In this document: one piece after another, positions 32,255-40,447 of the stretch
Position numbering within the stretch: the first letter of the stretch is position 1
Layout of the letters: every line of letters starts with the position of its first letter
Position numbers and translations under genes: made by a program
The notes under the pieces: generated by a model
The model's input: only the letters and a program-made list of their open reading frames with translations
What the model was told of the DNA's origin: nothing
Database searches by the model: none
Virus record (IMG/VR): IMGVR_UViG_3300030380_001972
Span: 4,178 to 53,774 of that record
DNA: 49,597 nucleotides
Strand: one strand, 5' to 3'
DNA from: a virus

Positions 32255-32270
32255 TTGATTGACTGACTCG
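32255..32270. repeat. TTGATTGACTGACTCG repeat
   Basis: Fourth cluster of the TGAC/TGAT repeats, upstream of the palindrome at 32328 and the promoter-like element for the 32398 gene. Confidence 0.5.
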
Positions 32271-32327
32271 TGGTCGTGTGCGTGTTTTAAGCGTGTAAAT
32301 TAATTTACGTTTTATGTCGTTTTTTAC

Positions 32328-32356
32328 TTTACTATAGTAAAAAAGTGGTATATACT
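32328..32356 (+). promoter_or_regulatory. Palindromic operator and promoter I
   Basis: TTTACTATAGTAAA (32328-32341) is a perfect 14-bp palindrome. It is followed by a TATACT -10-like hexamer at 32351-32356, 17 bp downstream of a TTTACT hexamer that is half of the palindrome. A repressor sitting here would cover the -35. Confidence 0.6.
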
Positions 32357-32397
32357 TAGGTTATAAGTTAAATAGCTAACACAGAAAGGACTAAGCT

Positions 32398-32748
32398 ATG
32401 ACTAAAATTTCTAAACCTACTACTAACGCTACTGTAACCCCTACCGTTAATAAAGCGTCTGTCGCGCGGTGCGGTATCCCTGCCCCTAGTGCTAACGGTC
32501 GCGGTAATTTAAAAATGTCTTTAACTAAGGACGTAAAAGCTAATTTAGAGGCGTTAGAAAAGCCGCTACCTGCGCAGGCGCAGGCTATACTATACGTTTT
32601 AGACCAGCTCGGCGGTACGGCTACGCAGGCGGATTTAATTAAAGAGTTAGATACGGGCGAGGTGTTAGCTACCGTGCAGGGTGCTACGCGTATCGTTACT
32701 TTTTACCGTAAAAAACTTATAGCGGCTAATTTAATAAAAGTAGGCTAA
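32398..32748 (+). CDS. Small winged-helix-like protein (paralogue 2) with unusual base use
   Basis: 116 aa. It shares with the 31089 protein the basic flexible N-terminus, the GIPAP motif (CGIPAPSANGRGNLKM) and the C-terminal TFYRKKL block. Base use is strikingly different: no NCA codons, no TTG or CTG leucine codons, no GGA, and abundant CG-containing codons (GCG, ACG, CGT). It ends with two nested hairpins built of the same CTAACG words. AGAAAGGA precedes the start. Confidence 0.75.
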   Translation: MTKISKPTTNATVTPTVNKASVARCGIPAPSANGRGNLKMSLTKDVKANLEALEKPLPAQAQAILYVLDQLGGTATQADLIKELDTGEVLATVQGATRIVTFYRKKLIAANLIKVG

Positions 32749-32757
32749 CGCCTAACG

Positions 32758-32780
32758 GCTAGGGGCTTTAAGCCCCTAGC
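32758..32780. terminator. Palindromic hairpin 1 after the 32398 gene
   Basis: GCTAGGGGCTT T AAGCCCCTAGC is an almost perfect palindrome (32758-32780). No T run follows immediately. Its arms share the CTAGCC/GGCTAGG words with the next hairpin, so the two may compete. Confidence 0.65.
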
Positions 32781-32796
32781 TAACGCAAATTTGAGT

Positions 32797-32830
32797 CCCT
32801 AGCCGTTAGCGTTACGGCTAGGGGTTTTTT
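32797..32830 (+). terminator. Strong intrinsic terminator
   Basis: CCCTAGCCGT (32797-32806), loop TAGCGTT, ACGGCTAGGG (32814-32823), then G and TTTTTT (32825-32830). A classic 10-bp stem plus T run that separates the early block from the packaging genes. Confidence 0.9.
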
Positions 32831-32920
32831 ATACCCCACACCCCTAAAAACCGCCCACACACATATAGATAGGCACAAGACGTAACGCTCTTACGAGATA
32901 TGCCCAAAATTCTTGGATCA

Positions 32921-32974
32921 GGAACCTTCTACCCCACCCCCATAAAATAGTAAGAAGGTTAAGGAACCTTCTAC
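32921..32974 (+). promoter_or_regulatory. Switch-like repeat/anti-repeat leader before the structural operon
   Basis: GGAACCTTCTAC occurs twice (32921-32932 and 32963-32974), with AGAAGGTT (32953-32960) between them. AGAAGGTT can pair with either copy, giving two mutually exclusive hairpins. It lies about 70 bases before the first structural gene. The gene-free stretch 32749-33041 holds only this element and the two hairpins. Confidence 0.45.
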
Positions 32975-33041
32975 AGGGGATTTTGTTTTATATAAAAATG
33001 ATATATGTTTATGTTAGATTTATTGATGTTCGGAGAACATA

Positions 33042-34703
33042 ATGGGAAGTGCCGAGTACGACGGTGGTAGTACAGTAAACGCTCCACGTAAAGTTGACAT
33101 TCAAGGACAACCGCACCAACTTTCGTATATTACTCCTAAAGAGGCTGGTATTTTAAAAGCATTAGGTGGTGCTGGCAAGCCAGGACCGATGGGTATCCCT
33201 TCTTTTTATGATGAAGGTGATGACTATACTGGTCCAGGAGGTGATTCGTTTGCCGATGCTTCTGGGGGTCAGACTACTAATATTAGTTCTTCTGATATGT
33301 ACAGCGGTGGTTCTAATAATTTTAATAATGATTCCGACGATGATAATCAGCCAGTAAGTCAAGAAAATTTTAACAAGGCTCAAGGTATTACTGCAACAAA
33401 CCCTTACGGTAATCAAGGTTTCTTTAGTCGAGTTTTTGGAATCGACCCATCGAAAATTTCGTATACAAATTTAATGTCGAAAGATCAAATAAACAAGATC
33501 GCGAGTAATCAGTATTCGAAATATCGTAACCCGTTTAATGATCCTAATCAGCCAGCATATAATCCCAGTTTTGCTTCTGGTGATATGAATTCAGGTATTT
33601 TACGTTCAGGTGTGAGTACAGGTCAAACGGTTATTGATCCAAGAACAGGACAAGAAACAACTGTAGAATCGTTTCGTCAACCGATGTCGGGTATGGATAC
33701 AGCCGCGTCACTTGCACTAACTGCAGGATTACCTATTGCAGGTTCTGCATTAGCGGATATAGGATCACGGGTAAAAGGTTTAGAAGGTCAACCACCAACG
33801 ATTGATGGTCAACAGGCGACTGAAAGAGGTAGTTCACTTTTATCAGGAATTCTTGGTCCTGGGGTAGAAAAAATTAGCGGTAGCCGTCTTTTAGATCAAG
33901 TTATGCAAACAGCTTCTGATATATTTAAACAACCGCAACAAGCAGAAGCATTAAATACGCAAATACGTGCCTCAAATAAAAATCAAGCGGATCAACTTAT
34001 TCGTGATACAATACGCAATACGGCTCGTCCATCAGCGGCTCCTGTTGATGTACGCATGGAACGAAGACCTTTGACCGTTCAAGACCCACTTTCAGCTGTA
34101 CCAAGTCAATTACAAATTGATAATAACCCGATTGATCAAGACTCAGGAATTATGGATGCTTTAATGGGTGGCGTACGCGACGGCGTTAATCCTCCACAAG
34201 TATCGGGATTAGCAAATATTCCTACCGAACAAGTTGCAGACGCATCGACTTCTGAATTTTTAAATAGAGGTGCGGTTAATACGTTAAACGATATTTTTCA
34301 GGCTTATAAAAAAGGACCACCACCTGTTCAAGTTGGTCCAGGACAATTAAAATTGTCGGTAGACCCGTTTGGCGAAGAAAAAAGTATTGGTGGTCAATTT
34401 ACCATGCCTGTTCAAGATTTCGGGTTAGGTGGTTTATTATCACAAAACCAAGCTCAACAGTCACCTGATCAGGCTTTTCAAGTTGCAGATTCGTCTAACC
34501 CCTATATTAGTGGTAATGTGAGACGAGGCCGTTTAAAAAATCAAGGTGGGGGATTTTTTGGAGCTAAAGGTAGTAGTGGACGTATTTATACGGGTAGCGG
34601 TACATCAGGTTATTCGCGCTCTAAATCTAAAGGCGATTCTAGCTTTTTAGATAAATTAGGTCAAATGTTTAGTTTAAACCCATATGATTCACTTAATAGC
34701 TAA
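33042..34703 (+). CDS. Low-complexity presumed virion protein upstream of terminase
   Basis: 553 aa behind CGGAG. The N-terminal 100 residues are Gly/Ser/Asn/Asp-rich, the middle is Gln/Pro-rich, and a Gly/Ala patch lies around residues 225-240. Segment HQLSYITPKEAGILKALGG is a pattern conserved in marine phages. The C-terminus again is Gly/Ser-rich. It starts the structural operon and is coupled to the next gene (TAATG). It is probably a head- or tail-associated structural protein; exact role unknown. Confidence 0.7.
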   Translation: MGSAEYDGGSTVNAPRKVDIQGQPHQLSYITPKEAGILKALGGAGKPGPMGIPSFYDEGDDYTGPGGDSFADASGGQTTNISSSDMYSGGSNNFNNDSDDDNQPVSQENFNKAQGITATNPYGNQGFFSRVFGIDPSKISYTNLMSKDQINKIASNQYSKYRNPFNDPNQPAYNPSFASGDMNSGILRSGVSTGQTVIDPRTGQETTVESFRQPMSGMDTAASLALTAGLPIAGSALADIGSRVKGLEGQPPTIDGQQATERGSSLLSGILGPGVEKISGSRLLDQVMQTASDIFKQPQQAEALNTQIRASNKNQADQLIRDTIRNTARPSAAPVDVRMERRPLTVQDPLSAVPSQLQIDNNPIDQDSGIMDALMGGVRDGVNPPQVSGLANIPTEQVADASTSEFLNRGAVNTLNDIFQAYKKGPPPVQVGPGQLKLSVDPFGEEKSIGGQFTMPVQDFGLGGLLSQNQAQQSPDQAFQVADSSNPYISGNVRRGRLKNQGGGFFGAKGSSGRIYTGSGTSGYSRSKSKGDSSFLDKLGQMFSLNPYDSLNS

Positions 34704-35557
34704 TGTCTGAAAACCGTCGCCCAATACCTAATATGCCAGCATTACTTGATTTAGTACGATCAGGTGGTGAGATGGCCGATTTATTTGACGCTGGTGGCGA
34801 AATTGCAAAAACTGATACACCTGTAAAAGTTTATCGCGGAGAAGCACTTTTAAAAAATACACCGACGTTAACTGCTGAAGAAAACGTAGGAAAATTTTAT
34901 ACAGCTAATCCTAAAAAAGCGGCGAGGTATCCTGAAGAATCTTCGTTATTAGGAAAAATAACACGGTCGTTTGATTCTACAGCTGAAGATATTATACAAA
35001 ATTCTTATAAAGCGATGTCGTCACACGCTAAGACTGTGCTTGATACGAATTTAGAAAAGGGTGTAGAAAGCAGTAAAGCGTATTCAATATACGCGAATAA
35101 TTTAAATCAAATTGATGACTTTCATTTAAAGTTTATGAACGAGTTAAAAGAAGGAAAGTTATCAAAAGATAAATTAATGCAACTTGCGATGACGTCTATG
35201 GAAGAAGGTATCTTCGATCAAAAAGGCAACATTGATCTAAAAGAAACATTTAAACGCGGTAATTATCCTGTAGCCGCTAGTGTTGCAACAGGTCGTGCTG
35301 CAAAAACAGCATTACCCTATTTACTAAAAGGTGTGGGTATTGCAGCTTTGCCCTTGGATCTTATTGCAGGAGCTAACACAACAGGACTTGACCCACAAGA
35401 AGAAATAGCTCAAGCTATGGGTATAAATCCAAATTTATTATATAATATGCCAGAAGAAGAATTTGCTCAAATAGAATCAATGTTCCGCCAGACTATGGCG
35501 GCTAGAGCAAAACAAGATAGTGCAGATGCTCAATCAGTTGATGCGACAGTACCCTAA
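34703..35557 (+). CDS. Virion-associated protein with ART-like motif
   Basis: 284 aa. VKVYRGEALL (residues 41-50) followed by GKFYTANPKKAARY (63-76) recalls the R and S/T-x-S-type motifs at the start of mono-ADP-ribosyltransferase-like folds; the catalytic Glu region is not recognisable. The rest is helical, with a hydrophobic stretch near 213-225. Gene sits between a presumed virion protein and the large terminase with TAATG overlaps on both sides. An ejected host-modifying enzyme is one possibility, a plain structural protein another. Confidence 0.5.
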   Translation: MSENRRPIPNMPALLDLVRSGGEMADLFDAGGEIAKTDTPVKVYRGEALLKNTPTLTAEENVGKFYTANPKKAARYPEESSLLGKITRSFDSTAEDIIQNSYKAMSSHAKTVLDTNLEKGVESSKAYSIYANNLNQIDDFHLKFMNELKEGKLSKDKLMQLAMTSMEEGIFDQKGNIDLKETFKRGNYPVAASVATGRAAKTALPYLLKGVGIAALPLDLIAGANTTGLDPQEEIAQAMGINPNLLYNMPEEEFAQIESMFRQTMAARAKQDSADAQSVDATVP

Positions 35558-37032
35558 TGGAAAATTTAGACTTTTCGCATCTTCCTAGAGATAAACAAGA
35601 ACTCGCTTTTATTCTTGCTGAAGAATTACAACAACGCGAAACCCGTAAATTAGCTCGTGATGATTTTCTAACTTTTGTTAGAACGATGTGGCCGTCGTTT
35701 ATTGAAGGTGCGCACCATCGTAAAATGTCACAAACGTTTAATCGTATTGCTAGAGGCGAATTAAAACGTGTAATTATTAATATGGGTCCACGACATTCGA
35801 AATCAGAAATGTCGTCGTATATGCTTCCATCTTGGCTCTTGGGTCTTAAACCTGATTTAAAAATAATTCAAGCAACGCATACAGGTGAACTTGCTGTACG
35901 TTTTGGTAGAAAAATTCGTGATCTCGTAGATACGGAAGAATATAAAAGGATATTTGAAAATGTGGCATTGCGAGCAGATTCCAAGGCCGCTGGACGATGG
36001 GAGACATCCAAGGGTGGAGAATATTTTGCGGCTGGTGTCGGAGGGGCTATTACTGGTCGTGGTGCTGATGTACTTATTATTGACGATCCGCACTCGGAAC
36101 AAGACGCAATGTCCGAAACCGCAATGGAATCAGCCTATGAGTGGTACACGTCAGGCCCAAGACAGCGTCTCCAACCAGGAGGAACAATCATTTTAGTTAT
36201 GACTCGGTGGTCTAAAAAGGACTTGACGGGTCAATTATTAAAAGCACAAACCCTTGATCCTAAAGCAGATCAATGGGAAGTTATAGAATTTCCCGCTATT
36301 ATGCCTTCTGGCAACCCTTGTTGGCCTGAATTTTGGAAAATAGAGGAATTAGAAGGTATCCGTGCCTCATTACCACATCAAAAATGGGCGGCACAGTGGA
36401 TGCAAGAGCCGACAGGCGGTGAAGGAGCGATAATTCAGCGTGAATGGATAAGAAAATGGGAAAAAACTAGCCCTCCAGTAGCTGAATATATCATACAAAG
36501 CTACGATACAGCGTTTTTAAAGTCAGAAAAGGCTGATTTTAGCGCAATTACCACTTGGGGTGTGTTTTTAAACGAAGATGACGGTCAATATAACATAATT
36601 TTACTTGATTCTATTAAAGATCGGTTCGATTTTCCTGAATTAAAACGTGTTGCGCAAGAAAATTATATACATTGGGATCCTGATTCAGTTATTATCGAAG
36701 CAAAGGCGTCAGGTTTGCCCTTAACTCAAGAATTACGGGCTATGGGTATACCTGTACAAAATTATTCGCCTAATAGAGGCAATGATAAGATCGCTAGGAC
36801 AAATGCTGCTGCCCCTATGTTTGAATCAGGACTTGTTTGGGTTCCAGAAACAAGGTTTGCAGAAGAATTAGTGGAGGAATTATGTGAATTCCCCAATGGA
36901 GATCATGATGATCTGGTGGATTCAACCACCCAAGCACTCCTCAGGTTCAGACAAGGCGGGTTTATTCGGCAACCTACGGATTATGAAGACGAGGAACTGG
37001 AATATAAACTCAAAAAATTTATGTATTATTGA
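35557..37032 (+). CDS. terL: Terminase large subunit
   Basis: 491 aa. ATPase: GPRHSKS Walker A (77-83), VLIIDDPH Walker B (172-179), with a TRWSKKDLTG coupling segment. Nuclease: Asp317 in SYDTAF, Glu381 in IIEAKASG, and GDHDDLVDS (448-456). This is the ATP-driven packaging motor and headful or site-specific nuclease that threads DNA through the portal encoded next. Sequence and portal type fit P22-like and marine podovirus packaging systems. Start overlaps previous stop. Confidence 0.96.
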   Translation: MENLDFSHLPRDKQELAFILAEELQQRETRKLARDDFLTFVRTMWPSFIEGAHHRKMSQTFNRIARGELKRVIINMGPRHSKSEMSSYMLPSWLLGLKPDLKIIQATHTGELAVRFGRKIRDLVDTEEYKRIFENVALRADSKAAGRWETSKGGEYFAAGVGGAITGRGADVLIIDDPHSEQDAMSETAMESAYEWYTSGPRQRLQPGGTIILVMTRWSKKDLTGQLLKAQTLDPKADQWEVIEFPAIMPSGNPCWPEFWKIEELEGIRASLPHQKWAAQWMQEPTGGEGAIIQREWIRKWEKTSPPVAEYIIQSYDTAFLKSEKADFSAITTWGVFLNEDDGQYNIILLDSIKDRFDFPELKRVAQENYIHWDPDSVIIEAKASGLPLTQELRAMGIPVQNYSPNRGNDKIARTNAAAPMFESGLVWVPETRFAEELVEELCEFPNGDHDDLVDSTTQALLRFRQGGFIRQPTDYEDEELEYKLKKFMYY

Positions 37033-37043
37033 GGTAGTTTACG

Positions 37044-39404
37044 ATGGCTGTTGAAAAATCGATTGCGCAATTAATGACCGAAGCTCCTGTTGAAGCAGAA
37101 GTTGAAATAGAAACAACTTCAGAAGATCAACTACCTTTGTTTGAAAGTGACGATACCGTTATGTTAGAGGATGGTAGCGCAATCGTTGGTTATGTAGAAG
37201 ATGAAAATGAATTAGGTGGTGATTTTTACGCTAACCTAGCAGAAGAGATGGATGAGGCTAATCTTCAGGATTTAGCTTCTGAATTAGTTGAATCCTATAA
37301 AGATGATGTAGAATCTAGACAAGAATGGCTAGAAGGCTATACAGATGGTTTAGATTTGCTCGGTATTAAGACAGATGACCGCGAAGAACCATTTAGAGGT
37401 GCTTCTGGTGTCTATCACCCCCTTCTAGCTGAAAGTGCGACACAGTTTCAAGCGGGTGCGTATAAAGAATTGCTTCCCCCAGGAGGACCAGTACAAACTC
37501 GTATTGTGGGTTCAGAAAATAAAGAAATTTTAGAACAATCAGAACGTGTTCGTAACTATATGAATTTTCTAGTTTTGGATGTTATGGAAGAATTTGACCC
37601 AGAATTAGATCAAATGTTATTTTATCTGCCTTTGTCAGGATCAACGTTCAAGAAAACGTATTATGACCCTGCATTAAAAAGACCAGTAAGTAAATTTGTT
37701 AATCCAGATGATTTAGTTGTTGCTTATACTGAGTCTAGCTTAGAAGCAACGTCCCGTTTTACGCACGTTGTTACTATGAACGCTAATGATGTAAGAAAAC
37801 TTCAAGTTTCTGGGTTTTATAGTGATGCTCTAGTTTTAGCTGATGAAGTTGATGATACGGATACTTCAGAGGATAAAGTACAAGAATTAACAGGTTTTCG
37901 TCGTAATATTCAATCTAGCGACATGGTAACTCTGCTAGAGATGCATGTTGATTTAGATCTTCCAGGGTATGAAGATCAGGATGAAGAGGGCGAGGAAACA
38001 GGTATAGCTGTTCCGTATATCGTTACGATCCACGAAGATACTATGGATATTTTGTCTATACGTCGTAATTATAGACAGGAAGACCCTACTAAAACTAAAA
38101 TAAGATATTTTACGCATTATAAGTTTCTTCCTGGACTTGGGTTTTATGGATTTGGGTTAATTCATATGATTGGCGGCTTAACTAAGTCAGCTACATCTAT
38201 TTTGCGTCAGTTAATTGATGCGGGTACATTAGCAAATTTACCAGCTGGATTTAAAGCAAGAGGGCTTCGTGTTCGCGATGAAGATCTACCTCTCCAGCCT
38301 GGAGAATTCCGTGACGTTGATGCTCCAGGAAGTTCTATTCGTGAAGCTATCATGCCTCTTCCGTATAAAGAGCCGTCAAGTACCCTCCTCCAAATGCTTG
38401 GTGTGCTTATTGAAAGTGGTAGACGTTTTGCGTCCGTCACGGATTTAAATATTGGCGAAGGTAGTCAAGCGAATCCTGTTGGCACTACTGTTGCCCTTCT
38501 TGAGCAAGGAACAAAAGTTCTTAGTGCAATACATAAAAGACTTCATTTTGCGCAACGCCAAGAACTGAGGATTTTAGCAGAAGTTGTTAAAAATTATTTA
38601 CCCGCAGAATATCCGTATCAAATAGAAGGCTACGACGCAAACGTAAAAACAGACGATTTCGATGAGCGTATTGATATTGTACCTGTAAGCGATCCCGCTA
38701 TGTTTAGTATGAGTCAACGTGTGACTTTAGCTCAAACACAATTACAATTAGCGCAATCTGCGCCACAACTTCACGACTTACACGAAGCATATAGGAGAAT
38801 GTATCTTGCGCTGGGTATCCAAAATATCGACAAAATTCTCCCACCTAAAGACGAACTTATTCCTAAAGATCCTGTCTCTGAAAATATGGATGCTCTTACA
38901 GGTAAACCAGTTAAAGCGTTTGAGTCTCAAAATCATAACGCTCATATTGCAACGCATAGTGCGTTTTTGCAAGACCCAAATATTCAAAAGAACGGTATCG
39001 CTCAGCAAGTCCTTATGGCGCATATGCAAGAACACCTTGCGCTTCAATACAGGCAACAAGTAGAACAGACACTTGGTATGCCGCTACCAGCGGAAGGCCA
39101 AATTATGGACCCACAACAGGAGGCTATGCTTGCGGAGGCATCTGCTCAAGCAACACAGCAAATTAGTCAAATGGCACAACAAGCGGCAGGTACAGGTCAA
39201 TTTGATCCGATTGTACAACTTAAACAACAGGAACTTCAAATACAACAGCAAGAAGTCCAGCGTAAAGCGATGGCTGATCAAGCTCGTAATCAGATCGAAG
39301 CGGCTAAACTTCAGCAGGATGGTGAACTTAAAAAAGCAGAAATTTCCTCTGATGAGGATATTGCCGCACTTCGTGCAAATGTAACACTCGCTACAAAGAG
39401 GTAA
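37044..39404 (+). CDS. Portal protein (P22-type)
   Basis: 786 aa behind GAGG. An acidic N-terminus, a core with FRGASGVYHPLLAESA, the wing and stem region around LPGLGFYGFGLIHMIGG and TLANLPAGFKARGL (about residues 370-410), and a long Gln-rich helical C-terminus (about 680-786) that could form the barrel known from P22 gp1. Length agrees with P22-like portals (about 725) rather than the shorter lambda type. It forms the dodecameric gate at the capsid vertex. Confidence 0.92.
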   Translation: MAVEKSIAQLMTEAPVEAEVEIETTSEDQLPLFESDDTVMLEDGSAIVGYVEDENELGGDFYANLAEEMDEANLQDLASELVESYKDDVESRQEWLEGYTDGLDLLGIKTDDREEPFRGASGVYHPLLAESATQFQAGAYKELLPPGGPVQTRIVGSENKEILEQSERVRNYMNFLVLDVMEEFDPELDQMLFYLPLSGSTFKKTYYDPALKRPVSKFVNPDDLVVAYTESSLEATSRFTHVVTMNANDVRKLQVSGFYSDALVLADEVDDTDTSEDKVQELTGFRRNIQSSDMVTLLEMHVDLDLPGYEDQDEEGEETGIAVPYIVTIHEDTMDILSIRRNYRQEDPTKTKIRYFTHYKFLPGLGFYGFGLIHMIGGLTKSATSILRQLIDAGTLANLPAGFKARGLRVRDEDLPLQPGEFRDVDAPGSSIREAIMPLPYKEPSSTLLQMLGVLIESGRRFASVTDLNIGEGSQANPVGTTVALLEQGTKVLSAIHKRLHFAQRQELRILAEVVKNYLPAEYPYQIEGYDANVKTDDFDERIDIVPVSDPAMFSMSQRVTLAQTQLQLAQSAPQLHDLHEAYRRMYLALGIQNIDKILPPKDELIPKDPVSENMDALTGKPVKAFESQNHNAHIATHSAFLQDPNIQKNGIAQQVLMAHMQEHLALQYRQQVEQTLGMPLPAEGQIMDPQQEAMLAEASAQATQQISQMAQQAAGTGQFDPIVQLKQQELQIQQQEVQRKAMADQARNQIEAAKLQQDGELKKAEISSDEDIAALRANVTLATKR

Positions 39405-39406
39405 TT

Positions 39407-39781
39407 ATGACTAATACACGTGTAAAAGAACTAATGGAATTGTTAAAAAACACTGATGATCCTGATCAAATTGCAATTTTAAAGTTTGATTTAGATGAAG
39501 CTATGGGTAGAAAAGACTCAAAAGCTGTTAAAAAACGTTCTGGTGGCGGTTCTCAAATGACTGATAATCAAAAGAAATTTGCTGCGTTGGCAGCACCGAA
39601 AGATAAAATCACCTATGCAGATAAGATTGCAGGTGCTACAAAGAAAACTAACAAAGTAAGAAAAGCAGGTGGTGGCGCATATGGTGGTGGTAATTTCGGT
39701 GGCGATGAAGTGTTAGCCGCTAAAAGAAGTAAGGGCGGCGGTATTGCTATCAAAGGTACGAGCTTTAAAGGCACGTTTTAA
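39407..39781 (+). CDS. Small basic Gly-rich head-region protein
   Basis: 124 aa behind GAGG. The N-terminal 35 residues are an amphipathic acidic helix, the rest is Lys/Gly-rich and ends KGGGIAIKGTSFKGTF, a C-terminal signature I recall from marine phage small structural proteins. It sits between portal and chaperonin, so it may be a head-completion or scaffold-related factor. No enzymatic motif. Stop overlaps next start (TAATG). Confidence 0.75.
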   Translation: MTNTRVKELMELLKNTDDPDQIAILKFDLDEAMGRKDSKAVKKRSGGGSQMTDNQKKFAALAAPKDKITYADKIAGATKKTNKVRKAGGGAYGGGNFGGDEVLAAKRSKGGGIAIKGTSFKGTF

Positions 39782-39972
39782 TGGATTTATATAGTTACCT
39801 TTTAGGTAAAATTGAAAAAAGACAAGCAGAAATTAGTGAAACACTGATGTCTAATGGTGTTGCTAATATGGAACAATACCATCATTTTATGGGTCAAGTT
39901 TCTGCTCTTGGCGACATAGAACTTACAATAAAAGAAACTCAAAAACGAATGGAGACTGCCGACGATGACTAA
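39781..39972 (+). CDS. Small helical protein
   Basis: 63 aa, ATG overlapping the previous stop. Entirely helical in appearance (LGKIEKRQAEISETLM ... LGDIELTIKETQKRMET), like a short coiled-coil hairpin. It overlaps the GroES-like gene by 8 bases. Function unknown; context is head assembly. Confidence 0.7.
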   Translation: MDLYSYLLGKIEKRQAEISETLMSNGVANMEQYHHFMGQVSALGDIELTIKETQKRMETADDD

Positions 39973-40438
39973 AAGGTTATACGTTCCTGACCATGTAATA
40001 AAGGAACGCCAAGCCGCTAACGAAGCGCAAACGCAAAAGAAAAAAGATTTATTGAATCCTGCCACTTTTGCACTTTCTGATGAAGTCGATGAAGATCGAC
40101 CTGCTTTAGAAAGACTTCCTCGTCCTACAGGCTGGCGTGTCCTTATTCTTCCTTATACTCTTCCTGAGTCTACAAAAGGCGGTATTTTACTGTCTGATGA
40201 AACTCGTTCTAGAGAACAACTTGCTACTAATATTGGTTATGTTGTTTCTCTTGGACCAGACGCATATGCAGATACAGGTAAGTTTCCTGACGGAGCTTGG
40301 TGTAAAGAAGGTGACTGGGTAATGTTTGGTCGTTACGCTGGGTCACGATTTAAAATTGATGGTGCAGAACCTCGTCTTTTAAATGATGATGAGATTTTGG
40401 CTGTTATAGACGATCCCCGTGATATCTTAGCTGTTTAG
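39965..40438 (+). CDS. GroES-like co-chaperonin
   Basis: 157 aa. After a 50-residue N-terminal extension comes RPTGWRVLILPYTLPEST, KGGILLSDET (the GroES mobile-loop region with its hydrophobic GILL tip), GYVVSLGPDAYAD, VMFGRYAGSRFKIDG and DDEILAVI, in the order of the Cpn10 fold. It would replace or supplement host GroES on GroEL, as T4 gp31 does for capsid folding. It stands just upstream of scaffold and capsid genes, which supports this. No GroEL gene is present. Confidence 0.88.
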   Translation: MTKRLYVPDHVIKERQAANEAQTQKKKDLLNPATFALSDEVDEDRPALERLPRPTGWRVLILPYTLPESTKGGILLSDETRSREQLATNIGYVVSLGPDAYADTGKFPDGAWCKEGDWVMFGRYAGSRFKIDGAEPRLLNDDEILAVIDDPRDILAV

Positions 40439-40447
40439 GAGTAAAAG

